Source: Candidatus Baltobacteraceae bacterium (GTDB lineage Bacteria > Vulcanimicrobiota > Vulcanimicrobiia > Vulcanimicrobiales > Vulcanimicrobiaceae). Taken from it: 64,000 nt of DNA. Location: contig DATJTX010000023.1 in NCBI GenBank assembly GCA_035502855.1, forward strand, positions 59,053 to 123,052, given 5' to 3'. The notes beneath the pieces are model-generated. The model was not told the DNA's origin, ran no database searches, and saw only the letters and a list, made by a program, of their open reading frames with translations. Made by a program: the position numbers and the translations under genes. Shown here in pieces: positions 8,473 to 17,517 of this stretch. The first letter of the stretch is position 1; the number at the start of each line of letters is the position of its first letter.

Positions 8473-9126
8473 TTGGCACAGAAAGAACTTACCCTGCCGG
8501 TCGAACGACGGACCAAGACCGGCACCACCAGCGCGCAGGCGCTGCGCCGAGACGGAAAAATTCCCGGCGTGCTCTACGGTCACGGCACCGCGCCGCTGCA
8601 TCTCGCCTTCGAAGCCAAACTCTTCGACGACCTGCTCCATCGCGGCGCCCGCAACGGGCTGCTCACGCTGACGCTGGACGGGAAAAAGGCCGACACGGTG
8701 CTGGTGCGCGAGGTCGCGCGCAATCCGGTGACGCGCAAGATCGAGCACGTCGACCTGCAGCGCGTGTCGGAGCACGAGGAAGTGCGCGCGAGAGTACCGA
8801 TCGTCACCATCGGCACCGCACGCGGCGTGCGTGAGTTCGGCGGGGTGATGGACGTGCTCGTGCACGAACTGGAGGTCGAGGGGCCGGTCGACCAACTGCC
8901 CGATCATCTCGAGATCGACGTTTCGGATTTGGGCATCCACCAACACGCCGGTGCGTCCGACATTGCGTTGCCGAACGGATTCAAGCTGCTCACGCCGCCC
9001 GACACGATCGTGGTTTCGGTCGAGTCGTCGAAGACGGCGCAGCATCTGGAAGAAGCGGCGGCCGGTGCGACCACCGAGCAGCTCGCGCCCGAAGTCATCG
9101 GCGCGACGCCCCAAACTCAAGAATGA
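8473..9126 (+). CDS. rplY: 50S ribosomal protein L25/Ctc (long, TL5-type)
   Basis: L25 binds 5S rRNA in the central protuberance of the large ribosomal subunit. The 217-residue product is the long two-domain (Ctc/TL5) form: an N-terminal 5S-binding domain (VERRTKTGTTSAQALRRDGKIPGVLYG) and a C-terminal beta domain (VHELEVEGPVDQLPDHLEIDV), with an acidic/alanine tail. Translation starts at a TTG with GGAG 11 bases upstream, the same arrangement as prs. The end overlaps pth by ATGA, so the two are translationally coupled; this pairing is widely conserved. Confidence 0.96.
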   Translation: MAQKELTLPVERRTKTGTTSAQALRRDGKIPGVLYGHGTAPLHLAFEAKLFDDLLHRGARNGLLTLTLDGKKADTVLVREVARNPVTRKIEHVDLQRVSEHEEVRARVPIVTIGTARGVREFGGVMDVLVHELEVEGPVDQLPDHLEIDVSDLGIHQHAGASDIALPNGFKLLTPPDTIVVSVESSKTAQHLEEAAAGATTEQLAPEVIGATPQTQE

Positions 9127-9713
9127 GTTTGGGGACCCCAAAGGGGCCCCCACGACTCATCGTCGGTCTCGGCAATCCGGGCAAAGAATACGAACGAACC
9201 CGGCACAACGCCGGGTTCATGGTTGTCGACGAGATCGCGCGGCGCTTCGATCTGACTTCGTGGAAGAAGAAAGACTCGGCGCGTCAGCTCTTCGATTCGC
9301 GCCGTGGTCTGGTGCTCGTCGAGCCGGCCTCGTACATGAACCTGAGCGGCACGCCGGTGCGGCTGATCTCCTCGTGGTACCGGACGCCGCCGGAGAACGT
9401 TCTCGTCATCGTCGACGACATGGATCTGCCGTTCGGAACGCTGCGCATGCGCCCGTTCGGCGGACATGGCGGGCACAACGGGCTGCGTTCGATCATCGCG
9501 ACGATCGGCGACCGCTTTCCCCGCCTTCGCGTCGGCGTCGGACGCCCTACGCTCGACTCGATCGACCACGTCTTGAGCCCTTTTAGCAAAGAAGAAGCGG
9601 CTCTGCTATCGCGCGTGATCGATGCGGCAGCCGAAGGTGCAATACTCTGGTTCGAGCAGGGTCTCGAGCCGGCGATGCAATTCGTCAACAACTGGGTACT
9701 AAATGTAGAGTAG
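9123..9713 (+). CDS. pth: Peptidyl-tRNA hydrolase
   Basis: Releases tRNA from prematurely dropped peptidyl-tRNA. The 196-residue protein carries LIVGLGNPGKEYERTRHNAGF, containing the catalytic histidine of the NAG motif, then SYMNLSG and VDDMDLPFGTLRMR with GGHGGHNGLRSI, all hallmark Pth segments. It starts at the ATG of the ATGA overlap with rplY. Its length is typical. A frameshifted kinase-like gene follows 5 bases after its stop codon, probably in the same transcript. Confidence 0.96.
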   Translation: MSLGTPKGPPRLIVGLGNPGKEYERTRHNAGFMVVDEIARRFDLTSWKKKDSARQLFDSRRGLVLVEPASYMNLSGTPVRLISSWYRTPPENVLVIVDDMDLPFGTLRMRPFGGHGGHNGLRSIIATIGDRFPRLRVGVGRPTLDSIDHVLSPFSKEEAALLSRVIDAAAEGAILWFEQGLEPAMQFVNNWVLNVE

Positions 9714-9718
9714 GCAAC

Positions 9719-10424
9719 GTGCCGATAACTCTGCAAAGCGAGGTACGGGACAGCGAGCTCATTTAGCGGAAAAACGTTTGTAGTACGAGTCGACGACGCA
9801 ACCGCGCGCGATGACGGCGCGACGTTGATCGAAGATCTGCGCGTGCTCGCCGCCGAAGCCATTCGCCCGATCATCGTGGCTCCCGACCCGCTCGCTGCGC
9901 GCAGCCTCGTGCGCGCAATCAATCGCAGCGCCAACGTGGCCGTGACGCTGGGCGGCTCGGATGCGGCTCTGCTGCCGCGAACCGCGAGCGGCATCGGGCG
10001 CGTGCAAACGCGAATTCTGCACACGCTCATCGGCGCGGGATTCATTCCGGTCGTCGAACCGACCGCATTCGCCCCGTTCGGCGACGACGAATTGGTGCTG
10101 GCCGACGACGTCGCGGCGGCGATTGCGGCTGCGACCGAGGCCGCGCGCGCGATCTTCTTTCATCGCGAGGGCGGTGTCTCCGACCCGCAAACGCATCGGC
10201 TGATCGACGAGCTCACGCCGGCTGAAGCGCTCGCTCTGGCCGACGATCCGCGCGTCGACGGTGAACTGCGCAGCGCGATCCGCGCCGCGGCAATCGGCGT
10301 GCGCGGCGGCGTCCCGGCCGCGCAGATCGTCGACGGACGCGTCGCGCACGCGGCCCTGGTCGAGATGCTCACCGCGCAGCACCTGGGCACGCAGGTCACC
10401 GGCGGCATCATCCTCGCCGCGTAG
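9719..10424 (+). pseudogene. Acetylglutamate kinase-like (amino acid kinase family) gene with an apparent frameshift
   Basis: The frame ending at 10424 encodes the C-terminal two thirds of an amino acid kinase fold resembling N-acetylglutamate kinase (IVDGRVAHAALVEML and LGTQVTGG match the NAGK end). In that frame, family-like sequence (GKTFVVRVDDA) continues upstream to about 9768, but no start codon exists before a stop at 9726. A GTG at 9719, 5 bases after pth, opens another frame reading MPITLQSEVRDSELI and then stop at 9764-9766. Removing one T from ATTT at 9761-9764 joins the two into a continuous 235-residue NAGK-like protein. Substrate and ATP residues are also degenerate: the usual KxGG is RVDD and the conserved lysine near the C terminus is lost. 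It is either a decaying gene, a single-base sequence error, or a +1 recoding site at AUU UAG. Confidence 0.65.
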
Positions 10425-10427
10425 AGG

Positions 10428-11606
10428 CTACGGCGGGCAGGTAGAGACGACGTTGTTGATGTCGTGCACGCGCACGGCGGGATCCGGCGCGCGCTGCAGG
10501 AAGACGCGCGCCAGGATATCGGGACAGACCTCGGTCAAGGATTCGTCGGTTGCGCGCACCACGTTTCGCACCGCGGCGGCGCGATTCACGTGGAGGGAGA
10601 GCGCGTACCCGTCCGCGCCGAGCGAGATGCCGCGCAGGAGCGCGTTGCCGCCGGGTACCGCGAACAGATAGAGCACCCCGAAAAAGGCGCCGAGCAGCGC
10701 GAAGCGCGAGACCGGGTCGTCGTCGCGCCGAAAACCGAACCGGTCCGCGATGGCGACCGCGATCGCTGCGCCGACGATCAGCAGCAGCGCGTCGATCAAC
10801 GCGACCTTCCAAGGGGCGCCGTTGGCGATGAATCCCAGTTGGCGAGCGATGACATATTGGAGTTCGCGCGCGCTGGTGACCTCCACGATCGCGTTGCCGA
10901 TCACGATCCGCTGGGTTGCGCCCAATCCGGCAACGTATGCGGTTCCAACGTGCGAGCGCACGCGGATTTGTTCGACCACGGGGATTGCCATATGAGCCCG
11001 CGTTTCGATCGCGCGGATGGCCGCCAGCGTCCGCGGCGGCATCGGCACGATTTGCTCGAACGGCGCCGCTACGACCGGCGAAAGATACGCAACCGCGAAG
11101 CTGAGCGCGAGAATGATGCCGATCGTGTAGAGATACCACTGATGCGTCCGATCGACCAGCCACAACACGCCGGCCGTGACCACGCCTACCACCAGCATCC
11201 AAAGCAAGGTGATCAAAATCCAATCGATGCTCCACGAACGCAGCAGCTGATCGCTCTGGCTCATCAGGCGTTCGAGGCGATACAGGTAGAGGCTAGGCAG
11301 CAACGCGGCGATCCGCACGATCGCGCCGAGCACGGCGCCGAACACGAAGCGGACGAAGTTTTCGTCGTCGAATCGCCGGCGCAGCGCGTCGCGTAATGCC
11401 GCCGCATGTCCCGAGCGCCAGAAATACGCCAGCCCAAAGACCGGCAGAAGTACGCTCAGGAACCAACCGGGCAGGTACCAGTGCACGAGGCGCAGCGCCG
11501 CGGCCTGGCGCGCGGGATCGGCCAATTGCGCGGCCGAGTGCGAGAGCAGCATATGGGAGGAGAGGGCATCGAGGCGATAATCGATCGCGTTGGGTCGCAG
11601 GGTCAC
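10428..11606 (-). CDS. M48/Ste24-like membrane protein lacking the zinc site (pseudoprotease)
   Basis: A 392-residue membrane protein with about six hydrophobic segments and the overall plan of Ste24/CAAX-prenyl-protease M48 peptidases: N-terminal membrane spans, the AYVAGLGATQRIVIG segment, then the helix that normally carries HExxH. Here that helix reads ELQYVIARQLGFI near residue 254, so His, Glu and His of HELGH are Arg, Gln and Phe. The downstream glutamate of EADxFA is also gone (GADGYAL). All zinc ligands are therefore missing and proteolysis is not expected. It sits 17 bases downstream of a diguanylate cyclase gene on the same strand and abuts the kinase-like gene convergently. It may have a binding or scaffold role; function unknown. 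Confidence 0.7.
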   Translation of the reverse strand: MTLRPNAIDYRLDALSSHMLLSHSAAQLADPARQAAALRLVHWYLPGWFLSVLLPVFGLAYFWRSGHAAALRDALRRRFDDENFVRFVFGAVLGAIVRIAALLPSLYLYRLERLMSQSDQLLRSWSIDWILITLLWMLVVGVVTAGVLWLVDRTHQWYLYTIGIILALSFAVAYLSPVVAAPFEQIVPMPPRTLAAIRAIETRAHMAIPVVEQIRVRSHVGTAYVAGLGATQRIVIGNAIVEVTSARELQYVIARQLGFIANGAPWKVALIDALLLIVGAAIAVAIADRFGFRRDDDPVSRFALLGAFFGVLYLFAVPGGNALLRGISLGADGYALSLHVNRAAAVRNVVRATDESLTEVCPDILARVFLQRAPDPAVRVHDINNVVSTCPP

Positions 11607-11623
11607 CCGATGGCTGTTCGCCC

Positions 11624-12760
11624 CTACACGGCCGGATCGCTTCCGACGCTCCCCTCGCGGAAAACGGCGAACGCGCCTGCGTTGACGGCAAACGAAACGC
11701 GGTCGCGGCCTGTGCGTTTGCTGTGATACATCGCTGCGTCCGCCACCTCGAGCAATTCATTGGCATCGCGCGCATCATGCGGAAAGCTGGCGACGCCGAC
11801 GCTGGCCGTGATCCGCATCGGCAGCGAAAAGTCGTTCCGGCGAACCGTCTCGCAGAACGCTTGGGCACGCTCGATCGCGAGCGTCTTTTGCGCGTCATGG
11901 ATGAGCACGCAGAACTCGTCGCCGCCGTTGCGTGCGACCAGATCGATCTCGGGAACGGCGTGCGCGCGCAGCAGTTCCGCCATGCCCTGCAGCACGGCGT
12001 CTCCCGCCGCGTGGCCATAGGTGTCGTTCACCGACTTGAAACGATCGGTATCGACGAACCACAGCGTCAACACCGCGGCCGCACCGAATCGCGTGCGCGC
12101 AATCTCGTCGCGCAGCCGCGTGCGAAACGCGCGCGGCGTGAGCAGCCCGGTCAGTCCGTCGTAGGTGGCGTCGGCTTGCGCAAGCTCGCGTTCGAGCGCG
12201 AGCGCATAGGGCGAGGCTGCGTGCTGGATCGTGCGCACGATCGTTTCCTCGCCGTCGATCGAATCGGCCGAGCAGGACGAAACGTAGATGACGGCGCGCA
12301 GTCCGTTCGAATCGCTCATCGGTACGGCCAGCGCTTGGCGATCGGTCGGAACCAGCACGCCGTCGCATCCGCTCGCACGATGACCGATGAGCGCCGCGCG
12401 CGCCGGCAGAAAGTGATCGGCGTCGCGCCGCAACCGAATGCTCGCGTAGTGCTCGACCCGCGGTCCGTCGGCAAACACGCATTCGAGCTCCTCGCCGTTC
12501 GGCGCGAAGACGAGCACCGCGTCGATCGCCGGATCGCGCCGCCGGATCGCCAGAGCGAGGGTTTCGACCACCGCAGCGCTCGAGCGGCGCGAGGCGTCGA
12601 GCAGCGCACGAACCGCATCCAACACGAAGTCTTCGCGCGCCTGGAACACGCGAATGATCGCGTTCTGCGCGCGCAGCCGCGCCTGCGACCGCAGCGCCGC
12701 TGCGCCGAAGACCGCGCTGAGGAGGAACGCGACGAGTAGCGCGGTGCTCATGTGGCTCAC
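11624..12760 (-). CDS. Membrane-anchored GAF-like/GGDEF diguanylate cyclase
   Basis: Makes the second messenger c-di-GMP from two GTP. A single N-terminal hydrophobic segment (residues 5-22) is followed by a helix, a GAF-like sensor region (about 55-185) and a C-terminal GGDEF domain. The active-site motif is intact (RNGGDEF near 277-283), as are YDGLTGL at the domain start and DTDRFKSVNDTYGH. The inhibitory RxxD site upstream is absent (PEID in its place), so product inhibition is probably weak. It is the first gene of a two-gene unit with the M48-like protein. An HD-GYP protein (61446-62393) could supply the opposing activity. Confidence 0.9.
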   Translation of the reverse strand: MSHMSTALLVAFLLSAVFGAAALRSQARLRAQNAIIRVFQAREDFVLDAVRALLDASRRSSAAVVETLALAIRRRDPAIDAVLVFAPNGEELECVFADGPRVEHYASIRLRRDADHFLPARAALIGHRASGCDGVLVPTDRQALAVPMSDSNGLRAVIYVSSCSADSIDGEETIVRTIQHAASPYALALERELAQADATYDGLTGLLTPRAFRTRLRDEIARTRFGAAAVLTLWFVDTDRFKSVNDTYGHAAGDAVLQGMAELLRAHAVPEIDLVARNGGDEFCVLIHDAQKTLAIERAQAFCETVRRNDFSLPMRITASVGVASFPHDARDANELLEVADAAMYHSKRTGRDRVSFAVNAGAFAVFREGSVGSDPAV

Positions 12761-12822
12761 TTGGTTCCAGTGCCCGTCACGCGCGAGAAGAGGACCCTCG
12801 CGCGTGTCGAAGGTTCCGCAAC

Positions 12823-14253
12823 GTGCTGGATCCTACGGATTGGCCGGCCTTTCGGCAGTTGAGTCATGCCGCGCTCGACGACGCGCTCGATTATCTCGAG
12901 GAGGTTCGTCAACGTCCCGCGTGGCGCGCGATGCCCGATGCGGTTGCAGCCGGACTGCAAGAGCCGCTGCCCCGCGAACCGACGCCGCTCGATTCCGTCT
13001 ACCGCCAGTTCGTCGAAACGATTTTGCCGTACAACAGCGGGAACATTCACCCGCGCTTCTTCGGATGGGTACAAGGGGCAGGCACGCCGACCGGTGCATT
13101 GGCCGACCTGCTGGCCGCGACGATGAATTCGAACCTCGGCGGCCGCAACCACGGCGCCGTCTACGTCGAACGCGCGGTGCTGCAGTGGTTCCGTGAACTC
13201 TTCGGTCTACCGCCGAGTGCAAGCGGCGTGCTGACCCTGGGTGCATCCGCCGCCAATTTGATCGCGGTTCTGGTCGCGCGCACGCGCGCGCTCGGGCCGG
13301 CGGTGCGCGAGCACGGCATCACGCGCGAGGGCGGCCGTCTGATCGGCTATGCCTCCACCGCAACGCATAGCTGCATCCGCCGCGCCTTCGAGGTCGCCGG
13401 TTTGGGAAGCGGTTCGCTGCGCGTGCTGCCGGCGAATTCGTTGCAGCGCATGGAACCCGGTGTGGTCGCGCGCGCGATCGCGGAAGACCGCGCAGCCGGG
13501 AATCGCCCGTTCATGCTGATCGCCAACGCCGGCACGGTGGACGTCGGCGCGATCGATCCGCTCGACGAACTCGCCGAGGTCGCGCAGCGCCACGGTCTTT
13601 GGTATCACGTCGATGGAGCGCTCGGGGCGCCGGCGATGATGGCGCCCTCGCTCGCGCCCCGTTTTCGCGGCATCGAGCGGGCCGATTCGATTGCGTTCGA
13701 CTTTCATAAGTGGCTGCAAGTGCCGTACGACGCGGGTTGCCTCTTGGTGCGTGAAGCCGAGGTTCATCGCGAGACGTTCGCCGCCGCGCCGCAGTATCTC
13801 ACGCGCATGCAGCGCGGCTTGGCCAGCGGGCAACCGTGGTTCACGGATTTCACGATCGATCTCTCACGCGGGTTTCGCGCGCTCAAGGTCTGGTTCACGA
13901 TCAAGGAGCACGGCTCGGCCAAACTCGGTGCGGCGATGGCCGAGAACGTTCGGCAGGCGCGACTGCTCGGCGATTTGGTCGATGCGGATCACGATCTCGA
14001 ACTGCTCGCCCCGGTGCAGCTCAACGTCGTCTGTTTCCGTTATCGCCGCGATCTCGCAGCCGACGCGATCGATCGTTTCAACGACGAACTCGTGATCCGT
14101 CTCCAGGAGAGCGGCGAGGCGGTCGCATCGTCGACGCTGGTGGGAGGACATCGCGCAATTCGCATCTGCATCGTCAATCAGCGCACGACCGACGCCGACC
14201 TCGTCGAGAGCCTCGACGCGATCAAACGAGCGGCCGCCTCGCTATCAGAATAG
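12823..14253 (+). CDS. PLP-dependent group II decarboxylase (aromatic-L-amino-acid/tyrosine decarboxylase-like)
   Basis: A 476-residue fold-type I decarboxylase. The PLP-binding lysine is K296 in AFDFHKWLQVPYDAG, with the cofactor-stacking histidine in YHVDGALG and the substrate loop motif HPRFFGWVQG near the N terminus. The family decarboxylates tyrosine, tryptophan, DOPA or glutamate; this sequence is closer to the aromatic branch, but the substrate is not certain. The best start is the GTG at 12823, with a modest AAGG upstream. It diverges from the cyclase gene and is followed 29 bases later by a small secreted protein gene. Confidence 0.85.
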   Translation: MLDPTDWPAFRQLSHAALDDALDYLEEVRQRPAWRAMPDAVAAGLQEPLPREPTPLDSVYRQFVETILPYNSGNIHPRFFGWVQGAGTPTGALADLLAATMNSNLGGRNHGAVYVERAVLQWFRELFGLPPSASGVLTLGASAANLIAVLVARTRALGPAVREHGITREGGRLIGYASTATHSCIRRAFEVAGLGSGSLRVLPANSLQRMEPGVVARAIAEDRAAGNRPFMLIANAGTVDVGAIDPLDELAEVAQRHGLWYHVDGALGAPAMMAPSLAPRFRGIERADSIAFDFHKWLQVPYDAGCLLVREAEVHRETFAAAPQYLTRMQRGLASGQPWFTDFTIDLSRGFRALKVWFTIKEHGSAKLGAAMAENVRQARLLGDLVDADHDLELLAPVQLNVVCFRYRRDLAADAIDRFNDELVIRLQESGEAVASSTLVGGHRAIRICIVNQRTTDADLVESLDAIKRAAASLSE

Positions 14254-14282
14254 GTCCAGTCGCTACGGGTACATTCTGCAAT

Positions 14283-14729
14283 ATGAAACTATCGGTTGCT
14301 CGCACCGCGTTCGTGACGCTCGGCCTCTGCCTCGCGACGAGCGCTCCCGCATTCGCCGGAGGATCGGTCGCCGGCGGACTCTATACCGAGACCGGCAACG
14401 GTGCATCGGCCACCGGCCCCGGCATCATGCTCGGCACGACGAGCGCGATGCCGTTGCTTCCGGCCACGATCGGCCTGACCGGCTTCCTTCCGCTCGCGCG
14501 CGGCGGCGGGTACGCGGCGACCGTCGACGGGACGTTTTCCTTCGTCAACAACGCGATCGGGATCGGCTACGGCATCGGGCAGTTCGGCGCCGGACATTCC
14601 GGCGGCACGGCGACGGCGTTCTTGGATCACAAGATCGGCCCGCTGACCTCGCTCGAACTTCGCGCTTACCGGACGATGGGAGCCTACGGCGCGGCGGCCG
14701 GTTTCGTCGGCTTGAAATTCAGCCTTTAG
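14283..14729 (+). CDS. Small secreted glycine-rich protein of unknown function
   Basis: A 148-residue product with a clear Sec signal peptide (MKLSVARTAFVTLGLCLAT, cleavage expected after AFA, residue 25). The mature part is rich in glycine, alanine and alternating aromatic/hydrophobic residues, resembling short beta-strands of a small barrel or surface protein. No family is recognised. Its last 11 bases overlap the end of glmU on the opposite strand. It may be co-transcribed with the decarboxylase. Confidence 0.7.
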   Translation: MKLSVARTAFVTLGLCLATSAPAFAGGSVAGGLYTETGNGASATGPGIMLGTTSAMPLLPATIGLTGFLPLARGGGYAATVDGTFSFVNNAIGIGYGIGQFGAGHSGGTATAFLDHKIGPLTSLELRAYRTMGAYGAAAGFVGLKFSL

Positions 14730-16080
14730 ACGGCTCCGCTTCCTTCTGCGGCAGCGGCTTGGCAGGATTCCCGGCGACGCGCTCGCCCGGCGCAACGTCC
14801 TTGGTGACGACCGAGCCCGCGCCGGTGAGCGCACCGTCCCCGATCGTGCGCGGCGCAACGATCGAGGTGTTGGACCCGATCGAGACATTCTTTCCGATGG
14901 TCGTGCGGTTCTTGCGCTGACCGTCGAAATTGCACGTGATCGTCCCGGCGCCGATGTTCGTTTCCTCGCCGATCGAACTGTCGCCGAGATAGGCGAGGTG
15001 CGCGGACTTCGCCCCGCGCGCATACTCCGAATTCTTGATCTCGACGAAATTGCCGACCCGATTGTGCCCGGCGAGCTTCGCGCGGCCGCGGATGTGCGCG
15101 AACGGCCCGATCAGCGAATCACTGCCGATTTCGCTGCGCACCACCACGCTCTCGCGGATCTCGACCCGGTCGCCGATGCGCGCTTCGGAAAGGCGCGCGT
15201 TCGGCCCGATCGTGCAATTCTCACCGATCGTCGTGAGCAGCGAGATGGCGGTATTGGGATAGATCACGGTGTCGCGGCCGATCTCGAGTTCGGGCTCGAG
15301 ATAGGTCGTCGCGGGGTCGAGAATGGTCACGCCGTCGCGCATGTGCTGCGCGCAAATCCGCGCGTTCATCTCGCGCCGCGCGATCGCGAGTTCGACGCGG
15401 TCGTTGATCCCGAGCGCGTGCACGTGATCCTCGACTAGGATCGGCCGGACACGTTTGCCGCTGCGAACGAAGTGCTCGACCACGTCGGTGAGATAATATT
15501 CTTTCTGCGCGTTGTCGTTCTCGAGCGCCGCGACCGCTTCGCGCAGTTCGCGCTCGCCGAACGCGTAGACGCCGGCGTTCATCTCCTCGATCTCGAGTTC
15601 GTCGGCCGAGGCGTCGCGCACCTCGACGATGCGCTTCACGTTCTTTCCACGGCGCACGACGCGTCCGAAGTTCGAGGGCAGCGGCATCTTCACGGTGACG
15701 AGCGACATCACCGTCGCCTTGCCGTCATCGAGCGCGCCGACGATCCGCCCGAAGATCTCCGCCGGGACAAGCGGCATGTCGCCGTAGGCGACGACGATTT
15801 TTCCGTCCGCGCGCTCGCCGATGTTCTCGAGCGCGATCTTGACCGCGTGCCCGGTACCGAGCTGCTCGCTCTGCACGACGCCGGGCACGCCGAAGCGCGC
15901 GATCTCCTCTTGCAGCTCGCCGCTGGTCACGACGATCACGTCGTCGATCCCGGCGACGTGCAGCGCGCGCAACGTGTACCACAGCATCGGGCGCCCGCAA
16001 AGCTCGTGCAATACCTTGGGCATGCGGCTCTTCATCCGCGTTCCCTTGCCCGCCGCCAACACGATCGCGCGCACGCTCAT
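14719..16080 (-). CDS. glmU: Bifunctional GlmU: glucosamine-1-phosphate acetyltransferase / N-acetylglucosamine-1-phosphate uridyltransferase
   Basis: Makes UDP-GlcNAc for peptidoglycan and lipopolysaccharide. The N-terminal pyrophosphorylase domain opens with VLAAGKGTRMKSRMPK (nucleotide binding) and contains AYGDMPLV; the C-terminal left-handed beta-helix shows hexapeptide repeats (IGENCTIGPNARL, IGDRVEIRES) and acetyl-CoA-site elements (NFVEIKNS, LGDSSIGEETNIGAG). The length of 453 residues is standard. It starts in an ATGA overlap with gltX and is the last gene of the long meaB-icm-gltX-glmU run. Confidence 0.97.
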   Translation of the reverse strand: MSVRAIVLAAGKGTRMKSRMPKVLHELCGRPMLWYTLRALHVAGIDDVIVVTSGELQEEIARFGVPGVVQSEQLGTGHAVKIALENIGERADGKIVVAYGDMPLVPAEIFGRIVGALDDGKATVMSLVTVKMPLPSNFGRVVRRGKNVKRIVEVRDASADELEIEEMNAGVYAFGERELREAVAALENDNAQKEYYLTDVVEHFVRSGKRVRPILVEDHVHALGINDRVELAIARREMNARICAQHMRDGVTILDPATTYLEPELEIGRDTVIYPNTAISLLTTIGENCTIGPNARLSEARIGDRVEIRESVVVRSEIGSDSLIGPFAHIRGRAKLAGHNRVGNFVEIKNSEYARGAKSAHLAYLGDSSIGEETNIGAGTITCNFDGQRKNRTTIGKNVSIGSNTSIVAPRTIGDGALTGAGSVVTKDVAPGERVAGNPAKPLPQKEAEPSKG

Positions 16081-17513
16081 TTCGCCCCTCCCAGGAGATC
16101 GAGTGCACCGCGAAGGCGCTCGCGCACCAGATCGCGCCCCAGCATCTCCATCGAATCGAAGAGCGGAATCGAGGTGGAGCTGCCGCTCATCGCGATGTAG
16201 AACGCGCGGACGGCGTCGCGAAACTTTACGCCGATCGACTCGGCGACGCGGCGGAGCACGCTCTCGATCGCGGCCATGTCCCAGCTTGCGAGCCCGTCGA
16301 ACTCTTGTATCGCAAGCGAAAATGCTTGACGCATCGCCGGGTCGTCGAGCTTGCTCGCACGCAGTTGCTCGAGCGTCATCGGCAGCCGTCCCGCAAACAG
16401 AAAAGCGACGAGAGGCGCCACGTCGCTCAGCCGTTCGACGCGTGACTGCGCCAGCGTGAGGATGCGCTCAGGCTCTTTCCGGCGCGCCCACGCGAAGAAG
16501 CGCTGCGCGAAGGCCTGCGCGTCGAAGGCTTCGCGCAAGTACCGGCCGTTGAGCCAGTCGAGCTTGCGCACGTCGAAGACCGGGCCGCCGAGCGGCACGT
16601 GCTCGAGGTTGAAGCGTTCGACCATTTGCGCGAGCGACATCAGCTCGTCTTGCTCTTCGCTCGCCGCGTTGGAGAGCAACCCCAAAAAGTTGAGCAACGC
16701 CTCGGGCAGATATCCCATCGCCTGATAAAACAGAATACCGGTCGGGTTTTTGCGTTTCGAGAGTTTCGACTTGTCCGGATTGCGCAGCAGCGGAACGTGC
16801 ATCAGCTTCGGCGGTTCCCAGCCGAAGTACCGGTAGAGTAAAAGATGTTTGGGGGCGCTCGAGACCCACTCTTCGCCGCGAATGACGTGTGTGATCTCCA
16901 TCAGATGATCGTCGACGACGTTGGCCAAATGGTAGGTCGGCAACCCGTCGGACTTCATCAAGACCTGCATGTCGACGGTCTTCCACTCGATTTCGATCTT
17001 GCCGCGGCGCAGATCGTCGACGACGGCGATCCCGGCGCCCGGAACTTTCATGCGCACGACGAACGGCTCGCCCGCCGCTTCGCGGCGCGCCGCTTCTTCC
17101 TTCGAATAGGTCAGGCACAGGCCGTCGTAGCGCGACGGCACGCCGGCGGCACGCTGCGCGACGCGCATCTCCTCGAGGCGCTGCGGCGTGCAAAAGCACT
17201 TGAACGCGTCGCCCTTCTCCAGCAGCTCGCGCGCGTAGCGCTGATAGATTCCCGATCGCTCGCTCTGACGATACGGACCGTGGGGACCGCCGACGTCGGG
17301 GCCCTCGTCCCATGAAAGGCCGAGCCAGTGCAGCGAATCCAAGATCGCGCCCTCGCTCTCGGGCGTGCTGCGCGCCTGATCGGTGTCCTCGATGCGCAAA
17401 ATGAACGCGCCGCCGTGGTGTTTGGCGAACGCGTAGTTGATGAGCGCGACGTATGCCGTGCCCACGTGAGGGTCGCCCGTCGGCGACGGCGCGATCCGAG
17501 TCCTCACGCTCAA
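16077..17513 (-). CDS. gltX: Glutamyl-tRNA synthetase
   Basis: Charges tRNA(Glu), or tRNA(Glu) and tRNA(Gln) if the organism uses the transamidation route. The class I HIGH-like motif is in IAPSPTGDPHVGTAY (residues 8-22), IEDTDQ follows, and the KMSKS-like loop is KLSKRKN near residue 256. The C-terminal anticodon-binding helical domain is intact; 478 residues is normal. It begins 4 bases after icmB and overlaps glmU by 4 bases, so this essential gene depends on transcription through a B12-mutase unit or on an internal promoter I could not identify. Confidence 0.96.
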   Translation of the reverse strand: MSVRTRIAPSPTGDPHVGTAYVALINYAFAKHHGGAFILRIEDTDQARSTPESEGAILDSLHWLGLSWDEGPDVGGPHGPYRQSERSGIYQRYARELLEKGDAFKCFCTPQRLEEMRVAQRAAGVPSRYDGLCLTYSKEEAARREAAGEPFVVRMKVPGAGIAVVDDLRRGKIEIEWKTVDMQVLMKSDGLPTYHLANVVDDHLMEITHVIRGEEWVSSAPKHLLLYRYFGWEPPKLMHVPLLRNPDKSKLSKRKNPTGILFYQAMGYLPEALLNFLGLLSNAASEEQDELMSLAQMVERFNLEHVPLGGPVFDVRKLDWLNGRYLREAFDAQAFAQRFFAWARRKEPERILTLAQSRVERLSDVAPLVAFLFAGRLPMTLEQLRASKLDDPAMRQAFSLAIQEFDGLASWDMAAIESVLRRVAESIGVKFRDAVRAFYIAMSGSSTSIPLFDSMEMLGRDLVRERLRGALDLLGGAK

Positions 17514-17517
17514 GGAT

